From Pseudomonas sp. (GTDB lineage Bacteria > Pseudomonadota > Gammaproteobacteria > Pseudomonadales > Pseudomonadaceae): a stretch of 64,000 bases of DNA. The notes under the pieces were generated by a model that was not told the origin of the DNA, did not search any database, and saw only the letters and a list, made by a program, of their open reading frames with translations. The stretch covers positions 1 through 64,000 of the forward strand of contig NZ_JAUYNT010000005.1 of assembly GCF_030698175.1 (NCBI RefSeq). Reading direction: 5' to 3'. Of this stretch, positions 30,890 through 38,395 are shown piece by piece (position 1 is the stretch's first letter; each line of letters opens with the position of its first letter). A program made the position numbers and the translations under genes.

Positions 30890-31984
30890 ATGGCGCTCAA
30901 TAGCATCGAAGAGCTGGTTGAAGATATTCGTCAGGGCAAGATGGTCATCCTTATGGATGACGAAGACCGCGAGAACGAAGGCGATTTGATCATGGCCTCC
31001 GAGCGCGTGCTGCCTGAACACATCAACTTTATGGCGCGCTTTGCCCGTGGCCTGATCTGCATGCCGATGAGTCGCGAGCGTTGCGAACTGCTCAACTTGC
31101 CGCTGATGGCACCGCGCAATGGCTCGGGCTTCGGCACTAAGTTCACCGTCTCCATCGAAGCGGCTGTTGGCGTTACCACCGGCATTTCCGCCGCCGATCG
31201 CGCCTGCACAGTACAAGCCGCCGCGGCGCGCAATGCCAAGGCCGACGACATCGTCAGCCCTGGGCATATCTTCCCGCTGATGGCCCAGCCGGGCGGCGTG
31301 CTGGCCCGTGCCGGTCACACCGAAGCGGCCTGCGACCTGGCGCGCATGGGTGGTTTTGAGCCGTCCGGGGTGATCTGCGAAATCATGAACGACGACGGCA
31401 CCATGGCCCGTCGCCCCGAGTTGGAAGAGTTCGCCAAGCTGCACGGCATCAAGATCGGCACCATCGCCGACCTGATCCACTACCGGCTGATCCACGAGCG
31501 CACCGTGCAGCGCATCGCCGAGCAGCCGCTGGAAAGCGAGCTGGGCTCGTTCAATCTGGTCACCTACCGCGACTCGGTGGAAGGCGATGTGCACATGGCC
31601 CTGACCCTCGGGAAAATCTGCGCCGAGGAGCCGACCCTGGTGCGGGTACATAACATGGAGCCGCTGCGCGACCTGTTTATGGTCAACCAGCCGGGCCGTT
31701 GGAGCCTGCGTGCGGCCATGGCCAAGGTGGCCGAGGCTGGCAGTGGCGTGGTCTTGCTGTTGGGCAATCCGCTCAGCGGTCAGGAGTTGCTGATGCACCT
31801 GGAGCGTCAGTTGGGCAGTGAAGCCAGCGTCACTACGCCGACCACCTACAGCACGGTCGGCGCCGGTTCGCAGATTCTGCGGGATCTGGGTGTGCGCAAA
31901 ATGCGCCTGCTCAGTGCACCCATGAAGTTCAATGCGATATCCGGTTTTGATCTGGAGGTAGTAGAATACCTGCCCGCCGAATAG
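30890..31984 (+). CDS. ribB: DHBP synthase with degenerate GTP cyclohydrolase II domain (RibBX type)
   Basis: Encodes 364 residues. The N-terminal 3,4-dihydroxy-2-butanone-4-phosphate synthase is complete, with the acidic loop DDEDRENEGDL and catalytic THSSG-equivalent region GHTEAACDLARMGG. From about residue 205 it resembles RibA but lacks the HSEC...CDCG zinc ligands, keeping only DSVEGDVHMALTLG in that place. The C-terminal half is therefore unlikely to open GTP. This matches the RibBX variant known in Proteobacteria, and a complete ribA lies at 36549-37169. A strong AAAGGAGCCGCC site precedes the ATG. Confidence 0.95.
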   Translation: MALNSIEELVEDIRQGKMVILMDDEDRENEGDLIMASERVLPEHINFMARFARGLICMPMSRERCELLNLPLMAPRNGSGFGTKFTVSIEAAVGVTTGISAADRACTVQAAAARNAKADDIVSPGHIFPLMAQPGGVLARAGHTEAACDLARMGGFEPSGVICEIMNDDGTMARRPELEEFAKLHGIKIGTIADLIHYRLIHERTVQRIAEQPLESELGSFNLVTYRDSVEGDVHMALTLGKICAEEPTLVRVHNMEPLRDLFMVNQPGRWSLRAAMAKVAEAGSGVVLLLGNPLSGQELLMHLERQLGSEASVTTPTTYSTVGAGSQILRDLGVRKMRLLSAPMKFNAISGFDLEVVEYLPAE

Positions 31985-32078
31985 TGGGCCCACAGCTGCG
32001 CAGGCCCTAATTGGGCTTTAATAATTCATTAGGCGTGCACCTCGCGCGCCCGCTCTTTATATAGATATGAGAATGCCC

Positions 32079-32555
32079 ATGACCCTGAAGACCATCGAAG
32101 GTAATTTCATCGCCCCCCAAGGCCGCTTTGCCCTGGTAGTTGGCCGTTTCAACAGCTTCGTGGTGGAAAGCCTGGTAAGTGGTGCGATTGACACCTTGGT
32201 ACGCCACGGCGTGAGCGAAAGCCAGATCACCATCATCCGTGCTCCGGGCGCGTTTGAGATTCCCTTGGTGGCGCAAAAAGTCGCCCAGCGTGGCGAATAC
32301 GCCGCCATCATCGCCCTTGGCGCGGTGATTCGTGGTGGCACCCCACATTTTGAATACGTTGCAGGCGAGTGCACCAAGGGCCTGGCCCAGGTGTCCATGG
32401 AGTTCGGCGTACCGGTTGCCTTTGGCGTGCTGACGGTCGACTCGATCGAGCAAGCCATCGAGCGTTCCGGCACCAAGGCTGGCAACAAGGGTGGCGAAGC
32501 GGCGCTGTCGGCACTTGAGATGGTTAGCCTGCTGGCACAGTTGGACGCCAAGTGA
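32079..32555 (+). CDS. ribH: 6,7-dimethyl-8-ribityllumazine synthase
   Basis: Encodes 158 residues from [19 protein letters not shown]; two in-frame ATGs 4 codons (32067) and 2 codons (32073) upstream are less like the family. Motifs are [24 protein letters not shown] and [14 protein letters not shown]. It joins the ribD product to DHBP. Its stop overlaps the nusB GTG start by 4 bases. Confidence 0.96.
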   Translation: MTLKTIEGNFIAPQGRFALVVGRFNSFVVESLVSGAIDTLVRHGVSESQITIIRAPGAFEIPLVAQKVAQRGEYAAIIALGAVIRGGTPHFEYVAGECTKGLAQVSMEFGVPVAFGVLTVDSIEQAIERSGTKAGNKGGEAALSALEMVSLLAQLDAK

Positions 32556-33043
32556 GCCTGAATAAGGACGACAGTCCCGAGCAGACTCCGGCAGCTCCTG
32601 CACCCAAGGGCAAAACTGCAGCCCGTCGCCAGGCCCGCAGCTTGGCCATGCAGGCCCTGTATCAGTGGCATATGGCCGGCCAGGCGGTAAACGAAATCGA
32701 GGCGCAGTTTCGCGTCGACAATGATTTTGTCGGCGTCGACGGCGCTTACTTTCGCGAGATTCTGCACGGCGTGCCCAAGCAGAAGAGCGAGATCGACAGC
32801 AGCTTTGAACCCTTCCTGGATCGGCCGTTGGCAGAGCTGGACCCGGTCGAGCTGGCGATCTTGCGCTTGTCGACTTACGAGTTGCGCAACCGCCCGGACG
32901 TGCCGTACCGCGTGGTGATCAACGAGGGCATCGAGCTGGCGAAGATTTTTGGCGCCACCGATGGCCACAAGTTCGTCAACGGCATCCTCGACAAGCTGGC
33001 GCCGCGTTTACGTGGCGAAGAAATTCGCGCCAATAAGCGTTAG
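32552..33043 (+). CDS. nusB: Transcription antitermination protein NusB
   Basis: Encodes 163 residues beginning with GTG inside the ribH stop (GTGA). NusB with S10 binds boxA RNA during rRNA antitermination. The helical core [20 protein letters not shown] and the C-terminal [19 protein letters not shown] are typical. The ribH-nusB-thiL order is standard, but a hairpin-forming repeat separates nusB from thiL here. Confidence 0.97.
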   Translation: MSLNKDDSPEQTPAAPAPKGKTAARRQARSLAMQALYQWHMAGQAVNEIEAQFRVDNDFVGVDGAYFREILHGVPKQKSEIDSSFEPFLDRPLAELDPVELAILRLSTYELRNRPDVPYRVVINEGIELAKIFGATDGHKFVNGILDKLAPRLRGEEIRANKR

Positions 33044-33045
33044 TT

Positions 33046-33107
33046 GGAAGTGGGAAGTAGGGAGTGGGGCGTTCAACTCCACTTCCCGCTCCCTACTTCC
33101 CACTTCC
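33046..33107. repeat. Perfect 19-bp inverted repeat between nusB and thiL
   Basis: The arms 33046-33064 and 33089-33107 are exactly complementary over 19 bases (left arm GGAAGTGGGAAGTAGGGAG), with a 24-base loop that can itself pair (AGTGG/CCACT). The purine/pyrimidine-biased arms contain internal GGAAGT/GGGAAGT repeats. No clear T-run follows, so it is not a standard terminator. Confidence 0.85.
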
Positions 33108-33143
33108 CACGCGCGCAAGACGCCCGCCATCGAGCGCTCTGCC

Positions 33144-34112
33144 ATGAATGAGTTCGCGTTAATCCGCCAATACTTTGCGGCCGCGCCCTGTGCGCAGGCG
33201 GCTGCGGGCGTGGCACTGGGCATCGGCGACGATTGCGCGCTGCTGGATTTTCCGGCTGGCGAGCAGCTGGCGATCTCCACCGACACCCTGGTAGCCGGGG
33301 TGCATTTCCCCGACTCCTGCGATCCTTATCTGCTCGGCCAGCGCGGCCTGGCAGTGGCCGCCAGCGACTTGGCGGCGATGGGTGCAACCCCCTTGGCATT
33401 TACCCTGGCCCTGACCTTGCCGGCCGCCACGCCCGAGTGGCTGCAAGGCTTTGCTCAAGGCTTGAATCAAATGGCGCAGAGCTGCAACTTGGCCTTGATC
33501 GGCGGCGACACTACCCGTGGGCCCTTGAGCCTGACGGTTACGGTGTTCGGCCGACTGCCGGCTGGCCAGGCGTTATGCCGCAGCGGCGCCCAGGTTGGCG
33601 ATCTGCTCTGTGTCGGTGGTGCGCTGGGCGATGGCGCCGGCGCCTTGCCGCTGGTGCTCGGTCAGCGCCAAGTAGCCGATGAGTTGGCGGCGCCATTGTT
33701 GGCGCGTTTCTGGTCGCCGCAGCCGCAACTGGCCCTCGGTCAAGCGCTGCGCGGCAAGGCCACGGCGGCGCTGGATATTTCCGATGGCCTGTTGGCCGAT
33801 TGCGGGCATATCGCCACGGCCTCCAAGGTCGCGCTGCGGATCGAACTTGAGCGTCTGCCCTTGTCGCCGGCGTTGTTGGCGTTGCTGGATAAACCGGCGG
33901 CGCAGCAGTGCGCCTTGGCTGGCGGCGATGACTATGTGCTGGCCTTCACCCTGCCCGCCGCGCATTTGCCGGCCTTGCAGGCGGCCGGCTGGCCCATTGT
34001 GGTGATCGGCCAGGCGCTCGCCGGCGCCGGCGTGCAGCTGCTGGATGCCCAGGGCATCGCTATCAAGCCGCCGGCGCGCGGCTATCAACATTTTGGGAGC
34101 GCAGGTGACTGA
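33144..34112 (+). CDS. thiL: Thiamine-monophosphate kinase
   Basis: Encodes 322 residues from MNEFALIRQYFAA; the open frame reaches back through the hairpin to 32949, but this is the family start. ThiL makes thiamine diphosphate. Metal and ATP sites are visible: GIGDDCALL, STDTLVAGVHF, SDLAAMGATPLAF, IGGDTTRGPLSLTV and ALDISDGLLADCGHIA. The stop overlaps the pgpA GTG start by 8 bases. Confidence 0.96.
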   Translation: MNEFALIRQYFAAAPCAQAAAGVALGIGDDCALLDFPAGEQLAISTDTLVAGVHFPDSCDPYLLGQRGLAVAASDLAAMGATPLAFTLALTLPAATPEWLQGFAQGLNQMAQSCNLALIGGDTTRGPLSLTVTVFGRLPAGQALCRSGAQVGDLLCVGGALGDGAGALPLVLGQRQVADELAAPLLARFWSPQPQLALGQALRGKATAALDISDGLLADCGHIATASKVALRIELERLPLSPALLALLDKPAAQQCALAGGDDYVLAFTLPAAHLPALQAAGWPIVVIGQALAGAGVQLLDAQGIAIKPPARGYQHFGSAGD

Positions 34113-34590
34113 CTCGATAAAAGCGCCGCCATCGGTATGGCGTAACCCATGGCATTTTTTGGCCTTTGGTTTTGGCTCCGGCACCTTGCCGAAAGCCCCT
34201 GGTACCTGGGGCACCTTGGTGGGTTTGGCCTTTATCCCCCTGTGGCAACTGCTACCCGACTGGGGCTATGGGCTGATGCTGGGGCTGACCACGCTGTTTG
34301 GCTTCTGGTTGTGCGGCAAGGTGGCGCGCGATCTGGGCGTGCATGACCATGCTGGCATCGTTTGGGATGAAATGGTCGGGATCTGGATCACCCTCTGGCT
34401 GGCGCCGCCCGGCTGGCAGTGGCTGCTGTTAGGTTTTGCACTGTTTCGGTTGTTTGATATCGTCAAACCTTGGCCGATTCGCTGGATCGATCAGCATGTT
34501 CATGGTGGACTGGGCATCATGCTCGATGATGTGTTGGCCGGGGTGTTCGCCTGGCTGGCGCTGCAAGCGGTGATCCTGGTTTTAAGCTAA
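34105..34590 (+). CDS. pgpA: Phosphatidylglycerophosphatase A
   Basis: Encodes 161 residues from a GTG start at 34105 (TDSIKAPPSVWRNPWHFLA follows), chosen for the GGGAG site 6 bases upstream and similarity to relatives. It removes phosphate from phosphatidylglycerophosphate in the inner membrane. Signatures are GFGSGTLPKAPGTWGTLVGL and HDHAGIVWDEMVGIW, with several membrane helices. It follows thiL with an 8-base overlap. Confidence 0.94.
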   Translation: MTDSIKAPPSVWRNPWHFLAFGFGSGTLPKAPGTWGTLVGLAFIPLWQLLPDWGYGLMLGLTTLFGFWLCGKVARDLGVHDHAGIVWDEMVGIWITLWLAPPGWQWLLLGFALFRLFDIVKPWPIRWIDQHVHGGLGIMLDDVLAGVFAWLALQAVILVLS

Positions 34591-34601
34591 ACGGAGGCAG
34601 C

Positions 34602-35375
34602 ATGCGCGGTGGCTGGATAGGGATATTGTTGGGCTGCTTGCTGGCTAACAGCCTGATGTTAAGCGCGGCCCAGGCGCGCGAAACAACGCCGTCAGCGGAG
34701 TTTCGGGTGGCCAGCGAAGCCTGGGAAAACCACAGCAATGCCGATGGCAGCGGCCTGGCATGGGATCTGTTGCGTGCGGTGTTTGAGCCGGTTGGGGTTA
34801 AGCTGAAAATCACCAGCGTGCCCTATACCCGCGCGCTGGGATTGGCGCAGCGCGGCAAGGTCGATGCGGTGTTAGGCTTGTATCTCAATGAAGCCGAAGG
34901 CATTGCTTATCCGCGCTGGCCCTATGCCGATGACGCAGTGGTGGCTCTTGGTTTGGCGCGTGCGCCTGCGCCAACCCTGCAAAGCCTGGCAAAGTACCGG
35001 CTGATCTGGGTGCGCGGTTATGCTTATCAGAGTCAAATCCCTAACCTGACAAACTACCAAGAAGTGCAGCGCCGCGATGGCATCCCGCAGATGCTTAAGC
35101 AAGGCCGTGCAGACTTTTATATCGATGACGATGATGAGGTCAAAATCCTCTTGGCGGCCACCGAGCATCCGCAAGAATTCAAAGTGACTCCTCTGCAATA
35201 CCTGCCGGTTTATCTGGGCTTTGCCCACACCGTGCATGGCCGGGCGATGCAGGCGTTGTACGAGCAGCGCATGCCGCAACTGTTGCGTGCCGGCACTTTG
35301 CGACCGATCTTTGCCCGTTACCAGCAACACTACCCTTATGACTCTGCTCAGGAGATGCCCCATGCGCGTCCGTGA
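34602..35375 (+). CDS. Periplasmic solute-binding protein (SBP_bac_3-like)
   Basis: Encodes 257 residues with a signal peptide (MRGGWIGILLGCLLANSLML, cleavage near AQA-RE). The mature part resembles family 3 solute-binding proteins: FRVASEAWENHSNADGSG, LLRAVFEPVGVKLKI and the ALGLAQRGKVDAVLGLYL loop. No permease or ATPase is adjacent, so it may be an orphan sensor or binding protein. CGGAGGCAGC precedes the ATG. Its last 14 bases overlap the start of the truncated protease copy, an overlap repeated in the intact copy. Confidence 0.85.
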   Translation: MRGGWIGILLGCLLANSLMLSAAQARETTPSAEFRVASEAWENHSNADGSGLAWDLLRAVFEPVGVKLKITSVPYTRALGLAQRGKVDAVLGLYLNEAEGIAYPRWPYADDAVVALGLARAPAPTLQSLAKYRLIWVRGYAYQSQIPNLTNYQEVQRRDGIPQMLKQGRADFYIDDDDEVKILLAATEHPQEFKVTPLQYLPVYLGFAHTVHGRAMQALYEQRMPQLLRAGTLRPIFARYQQHYPYDSAQEMPHARP

Positions 35376-35659
35376 ACTGCTGGCCACTGTTGGCCTGTTG
35401 CTGCTTGCCATGTCGTCGCAGGCTGCCGAGCAGGTGCAGTGCAAATGGTAGGGGTGTTTCCCGGCGCTGCGGTGCTCAATGTTTTTTGCCCGTTACCAGC
35501 AACACTACCCCTATGACTCTGCTCAGGAGATGCCCCATGCGCGTCCGTGAACTGCTGGCCACTGTTGGCCTGTTGCTGCTTGCTATGTCGTCGCAGGCTG
35601 CCGAGCAGGTGCAGGTGGTGGGTTTGTTTCCCGGTGCGGCGGTGGTCAATGTCGACGGT
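35310..35659 (+). repeat. 175-bp tandem duplication at the SBP/protease gene junction
   Basis: Unit 1 (35310-35484) and unit 2 (35485-35659) share the 3' end of the solute-binding-protein gene and the 5' end of the protease gene. Start codons are at 35362 and 35537, exactly 175 bases apart. Within the unit the copies differ by scattered substitutions plus a compensated 5-base length change near 35436. Confidence 0.9.
35362..35484 (+). pseudogene. Truncated tandem copy of the aspartic protease 5' end
   Basis: The sequence repeats the protease gene start (MRVRELLATVGLLLLAMSSQ) with only a few base changes. A net 5-base gain after codon 26 shifts the frame, so the product would be 29 residues ending QVQCKW. 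The homology continues in another frame (FPGAAVLNV). It belongs to a 175-bp direct duplication (35310-35484 and 35485-35659). Confidence 0.9.
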
Positions 35660-36187
35660 CAGCGCAAACTGGTTAAAGTCGGCCAAACCGGGCCCGGTGG
35701 CGTGCAGGTGGTGAGCGCCGACAGCCGTGGCGCGGTGCTGCGGGTTAATGGCGTGGAGCGGGCCTACAGCCTGAGTCGCGATGCCGGTAGCAGTGGCGCA
35801 AGTGCTCCAGTTAAAGCGCAGACCAGCATTGCCCGTGGCGCCGATGGGCACTATCGGGTGGTCGGCTCGGTTGGCGGACATTCAGTCGCGTTTTTGGTCG
35901 ATACCGGCGCCACCAGCATTGCCTTAAACGAAACCCAGGCACGGCGTTTGGGTGTCGACTTTCGCGTGCAGGGCGAACCGATGATCGTCAATCTCGCCAA
36001 GGGCACCGCCAGGGCGTGGCGGATCAAGTTGCCGCAAGTCAAGGTCGGCCCGCTAGAGGTGTTGGGGGTGGAGGCCTTTGTGCTTGAGGGGGAGGGGACC
36101 AGCGATGCGCTGCTGGGCATGAGCTTCTTGAATCGAGTGCGCTGGCATGAGGATCAAGGTGTGCTGGTGCTGGAGTCGAAGTTCTAG
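35537..36187 (+). CDS. Retropepsin-like aspartic protease (clan AA)
   Basis: Encodes 216 residues from MRVRELLATVGLLLLAMSSQ, a signal peptide ending near SQA. The catalytic motif is FLVDTGATSIALNETQARRLG-like (VDTGATSIALNE, about residues 118-129), and IVNLAKGTARAWRIKLPQV and DALLGMSFLNRV complete the retropepsin fold. This matches the TIGR02281 periplasmic clan AA family; substrates are unknown. The stop TAG is formed at the left end of a repeat element; without the element (TA-bounded) it would be TAA. Confidence 0.9.
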   Translation: MRVRELLATVGLLLLAMSSQAAEQVQVVGLFPGAAVVNVDGQRKLVKVGQTGPGGVQVVSADSRGAVLRVNGVERAYSLSRDAGSSGASAPVKAQTSIARGADGHYRVVGSVGGHSVAFLVDTGATSIALNETQARRLGVDFRVQGEPMIVNLAKGTARAWRIKLPQVKVGPLEVLGVEAFVLEGEGTSDALLGMSFLNRVRWHEDQGVLVLESKF

Positions 36188-36438
36188 CAGGCCGTTGAAA
36201 AACTACTGCGCTAGGCTATGCGGCGTTGAAATCAGCCTCAAAATGCTCATTTACGACCAGTAAACTGTGCTTTTAACTCGCTACGCTCGCCCTGCGGGCC
36301 AGCCTACGGCTGTTACTGCGCTTCGCTACGTTGCGGCTGATTTCGCCTTGTGACCCGCATGGATGTGGGAAATGCAGCTAGCCCGCAGGAGCGGGCGTCG
36401 CACTCGCCGTCGCTCGCTACATTTTTCAACGGCCTGCT
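36186..36438 (+). repeat. Nested-stem repeat, copy A (253 bp)
   Basis: Perfect 17-base terminal inverted repeats AGCAGGCCGTTGAAAAA (36186-36202) and TTTTTCAACGGCCTGCT (36422-36438), bounded by TA on each side. The inner stem is GAAATCAGCC (36228-36237) with GGCTGATTTC (36335-36344). The apical hairpin is TTTAC (36250-36254)/GTAAA (36260-36264). It fills most of the 361-base gap between the protease gene and ribA. Other copies are at 23943, 40673, 58841 and 62482. Confidence 0.85.
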
Positions 36439-36548
36439 AAGCGCTACGTCCAGGCTTATCCAGGATGATTCAGCCGCCGCGCCGGCAAGCCCTGCTGATA
36501 CAATGCGGGCCCTGCTGATTCAGCCCTCTACTTACCTAGGAGCATTCG

Positions 36549-37169
36549 GTGTCTGTCGTCTTTGTCGCCGCCTCCCAACTGCCCACGCCGTTCGCGGTGT
36601 TTACCATGCATGGTTTTCTCGATGAGGACACCGGCAAGGAACACCTCGCCTTGACGCTGGGTGAAATTAACGATGGCGCGCCGGTGCTCGGTCGCTTGCA
36701 CTCCGAGTGCCTGACGGGCGATGCGCTATTCAGCCAGCGCTGTGATTGCGGCTCGCAGCTGGAAGCCGCGTTGCGCGCGATTGCCGCCGAAGGTCGTGGC
36801 GTCTTGCTGTACTTGCGCCAAGAAGGTCGCGGCATCGGCTTGCTGAATAAAATCCGCGCCTATGAGCTGCAAGATGGCGGCGCCGATACCGTGGAAGCCA
36901 ACGAGCAGCTGGGTTTTGGCGCCGACCAGCGCGACTACTCGATCTGCCAACCGATGCTGGCGCACCTAGGCGTCAGCGCCATCAAGCTGATGACCAATAA
37001 CCCGCGCAAGGTCAAAGCCCTCGAAGGTTTTGGCTTGCGGGTGGCTTCACGAGTGCCGCTGCAAACCGGGCAGAATCTGCACAACAAAAAATACCTGGCC
37101 ACTAAAGCCAACAAACTCGGGCATTTGCTCGGCAGCCTGCACCAAGCCGAGGTTGAGGACGAGCTGTGA
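36549..37169 (+). CDS. ribA: GTP cyclohydrolase II
   Basis: Encodes 206 residues starting with GTG ([17 protein letters not shown] follows), with TAGGAGCATTC upstream. Zinc ligands are complete in [18 protein letters not shown] (about residues 51-68), and catalysis and GTP binding in [20 protein letters not shown]. It opens GTP in the first step of riboflavin synthesis, making up for the degenerate domain in RibBX. The stop overlaps the next GTG start by 4 bases. Confidence 0.97.
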   Translation: MSVVFVAASQLPTPFAVFTMHGFLDEDTGKEHLALTLGEINDGAPVLGRLHSECLTGDALFSQRCDCGSQLEAALRAIAAEGRGVLLYLRQEGRGIGLLNKIRAYELQDGGADTVEANEQLGFGADQRDYSICQPMLAHLGVSAIKLMTNNPRKVKALEGFGLRVASRVPLQTGQNLHNKKYLATKANKLGHLLGSLHQAEVEDEL

Positions 37170-37585
37170 ACCGCGCCACAACCCGCCGGCGTCTGGCGCT
37201 GGCGTGGTGGTGGCAGGTGCTGCTGACGTTAGCGCCGCTGATTATCCTTAATCAACTTTTCGCGGACTTACGTACCGCACCCTCGGTGCTGGCACTGCCG
37301 CTGTTTATTGCCGGCTGCAGCTCACTGTTTGTCAGCCTGGGCCAGTTTAAGCGCTACAAGCACGCGCTAATCGCCACCGAACAAGCCCTCAATAGCGACA
37401 CTGAAGCGGCCGCCTGGCAGGCGCTGGCGCAGACTCGTCGGCGGGCTTTTATCGCCGCCGGCTTGCCCGCCTGGATCGCCGCCCTGGCGGTGTTGACCGG
37501 GCTTGAGGCCGTCCCGCTGCTACTGCTGGCAGTGGCCAGTTTGGTCTTGCTCTACCTCTATCGTATTCCGCGTCAGCTCGGCTGA
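37166..37585 (+). CDS. Conserved small membrane protein
   Basis: Encodes 139 residues from GTG. Two hydrophobic pairs of segments ([31 protein letters not shown]; then [34 protein letters not shown]) flank a soluble stretch. I do not recognise a functional domain. It is coupled to ribA by a 4-base overlap and to the BtuF-like gene by a 1-base overlap, an arrangement I recall for the P. aeruginosa counterpart region. Confidence 0.8.
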   Translation: MNRATTRRRLALAWWWQVLLTLAPLIILNQLFADLRTAPSVLALPLFIAGCSSLFVSLGQFKRYKHALIATEQALNSDTEAAAWQALAQTRRRAFIAAGLPAWIAALAVLTGLEAVPLLLLAVASLVLLYLYRIPRQLG

Positions 37586-38382
37586 TGAAGCGCCTGCTCG
37601 GCTTGTGTTTACTGCTGCTGGCCATGCCGGCCGGCGCACTGGAGCGGGTGGTGAGTTTGTCCCCGGCGCTGAATGAGCTGATGTTGGAGTTAGGCGCAGG
37701 CCCGCAACTGGTCGGCGTGCTGGGTACTCGCGAGCGGCCGGCAGCTTTGGCCGATTTGCCCTCGGTGGGCGAATACGGTCAGCTGGAAATCGAAACCCTG
37801 CTGAGCCTCAAACCGCAACTGGTGCTGCTTTGGCCGGACAGCATCGGCGCCGCCCAACGCCAGCAACTGCGTCAACTCGGCCTGGAACTGTATGAAGTCC
37901 AGCCCCATAGCCTCGATGAGCTAGCCACCCAAGTGGAGGCGCTGGCTCTGCGGGTTGGTCGTGCCGAGCGCGGGCTGCAACTGGCTCAGGAGTTTCGCCA
38001 GCAGCTGGCGCACTTGCGCCAGCGTTATCAGCGCCAGCCACCGCTGCGGGTGTTTTATCAGGTTTGGGACAGTCCGCTGTACAGCATCGGCGGTCAGCAA
38101 ATTATCAGCGACGCCTTGCGCGTTTGCGGTGCGGAAAATCTGCTTAGTGATTTAACCTTGGCCGCGCCGCAGATCAACCTCGAAACCGTGCTGGCGCGCG
38201 ACCCCGAGGTGATTCTGACCAGCGAACCGCAGCTGCTGGCGGCCTGGCAAGCCTGGCCGCAACTGCAGGCGGTCAAGCGTGGGCAGGTGTGGAGCATTCC
38301 CGACCGCGGCCTGGAGCGCCCCAGCCTGCAGATGCTGAATGCCACCGAGCGGTTGTGTGAGTTACTGCAGTCGGCGCACTGA
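37585..38382 (+). CDS. btuF: Cobalamin-binding periplasmic protein (BtuF-like)
   Basis: Encodes 265 residues with a signal peptide ([18 protein letters not shown]). The BtuF/FepB-type fold is seen in ERVVSLSPALNELMLELGAG, then LPSVGEYGQLEIETLLSLKP, VFYQVWDSPLYSIGGQQIIS and ARDPEVILTSEPQ. It is likely to hand B12 or a related corrinoid to an ABC importer not encoded in this window. The convergent neighbour is a B12-riboswitch-controlled receptor gene, which supports a cobalamin role. Confidence 0.85.
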   Translation: MKRLLGLCLLLLAMPAGALERVVSLSPALNELMLELGAGPQLVGVLGTRERPAALADLPSVGEYGQLEIETLLSLKPQLVLLWPDSIGAAQRQQLRQLGLELYEVQPHSLDELATQVEALALRVGRAERGLQLAQEFRQQLAHLRQRYQRQPPLRVFYQVWDSPLYSIGGQQIISDALRVCGAENLLSDLTLAAPQINLETVLARDPEVILTSEPQLLAAWQAWPQLQAVKRGQVWSIPDRGLERPSLQMLNATERLCELLQSAH

Positions 38383-38395
38383 TTCACCGGTCGGT

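Noticed and set aside
30848..31993. A 381-codon minus-strand frame opposite ribBX
   Set aside because: Shadow of ribBX; the His/Gln-rich translation has no match to any family I recognise.
36186..36438. Repeat copies as integron attC sites
   Set aside because: There are no RYYYAAC/GTTRRRY core sites, no integrase gene and no cassette array; flanking genes are ordinary chromosomal genes.
36350..36625. A 91-codon frame running out of repeat copy A towards ribA
   Set aside because: It starts within the repeat and runs into ribA in another frame; there is no ribosome-binding site and no family.
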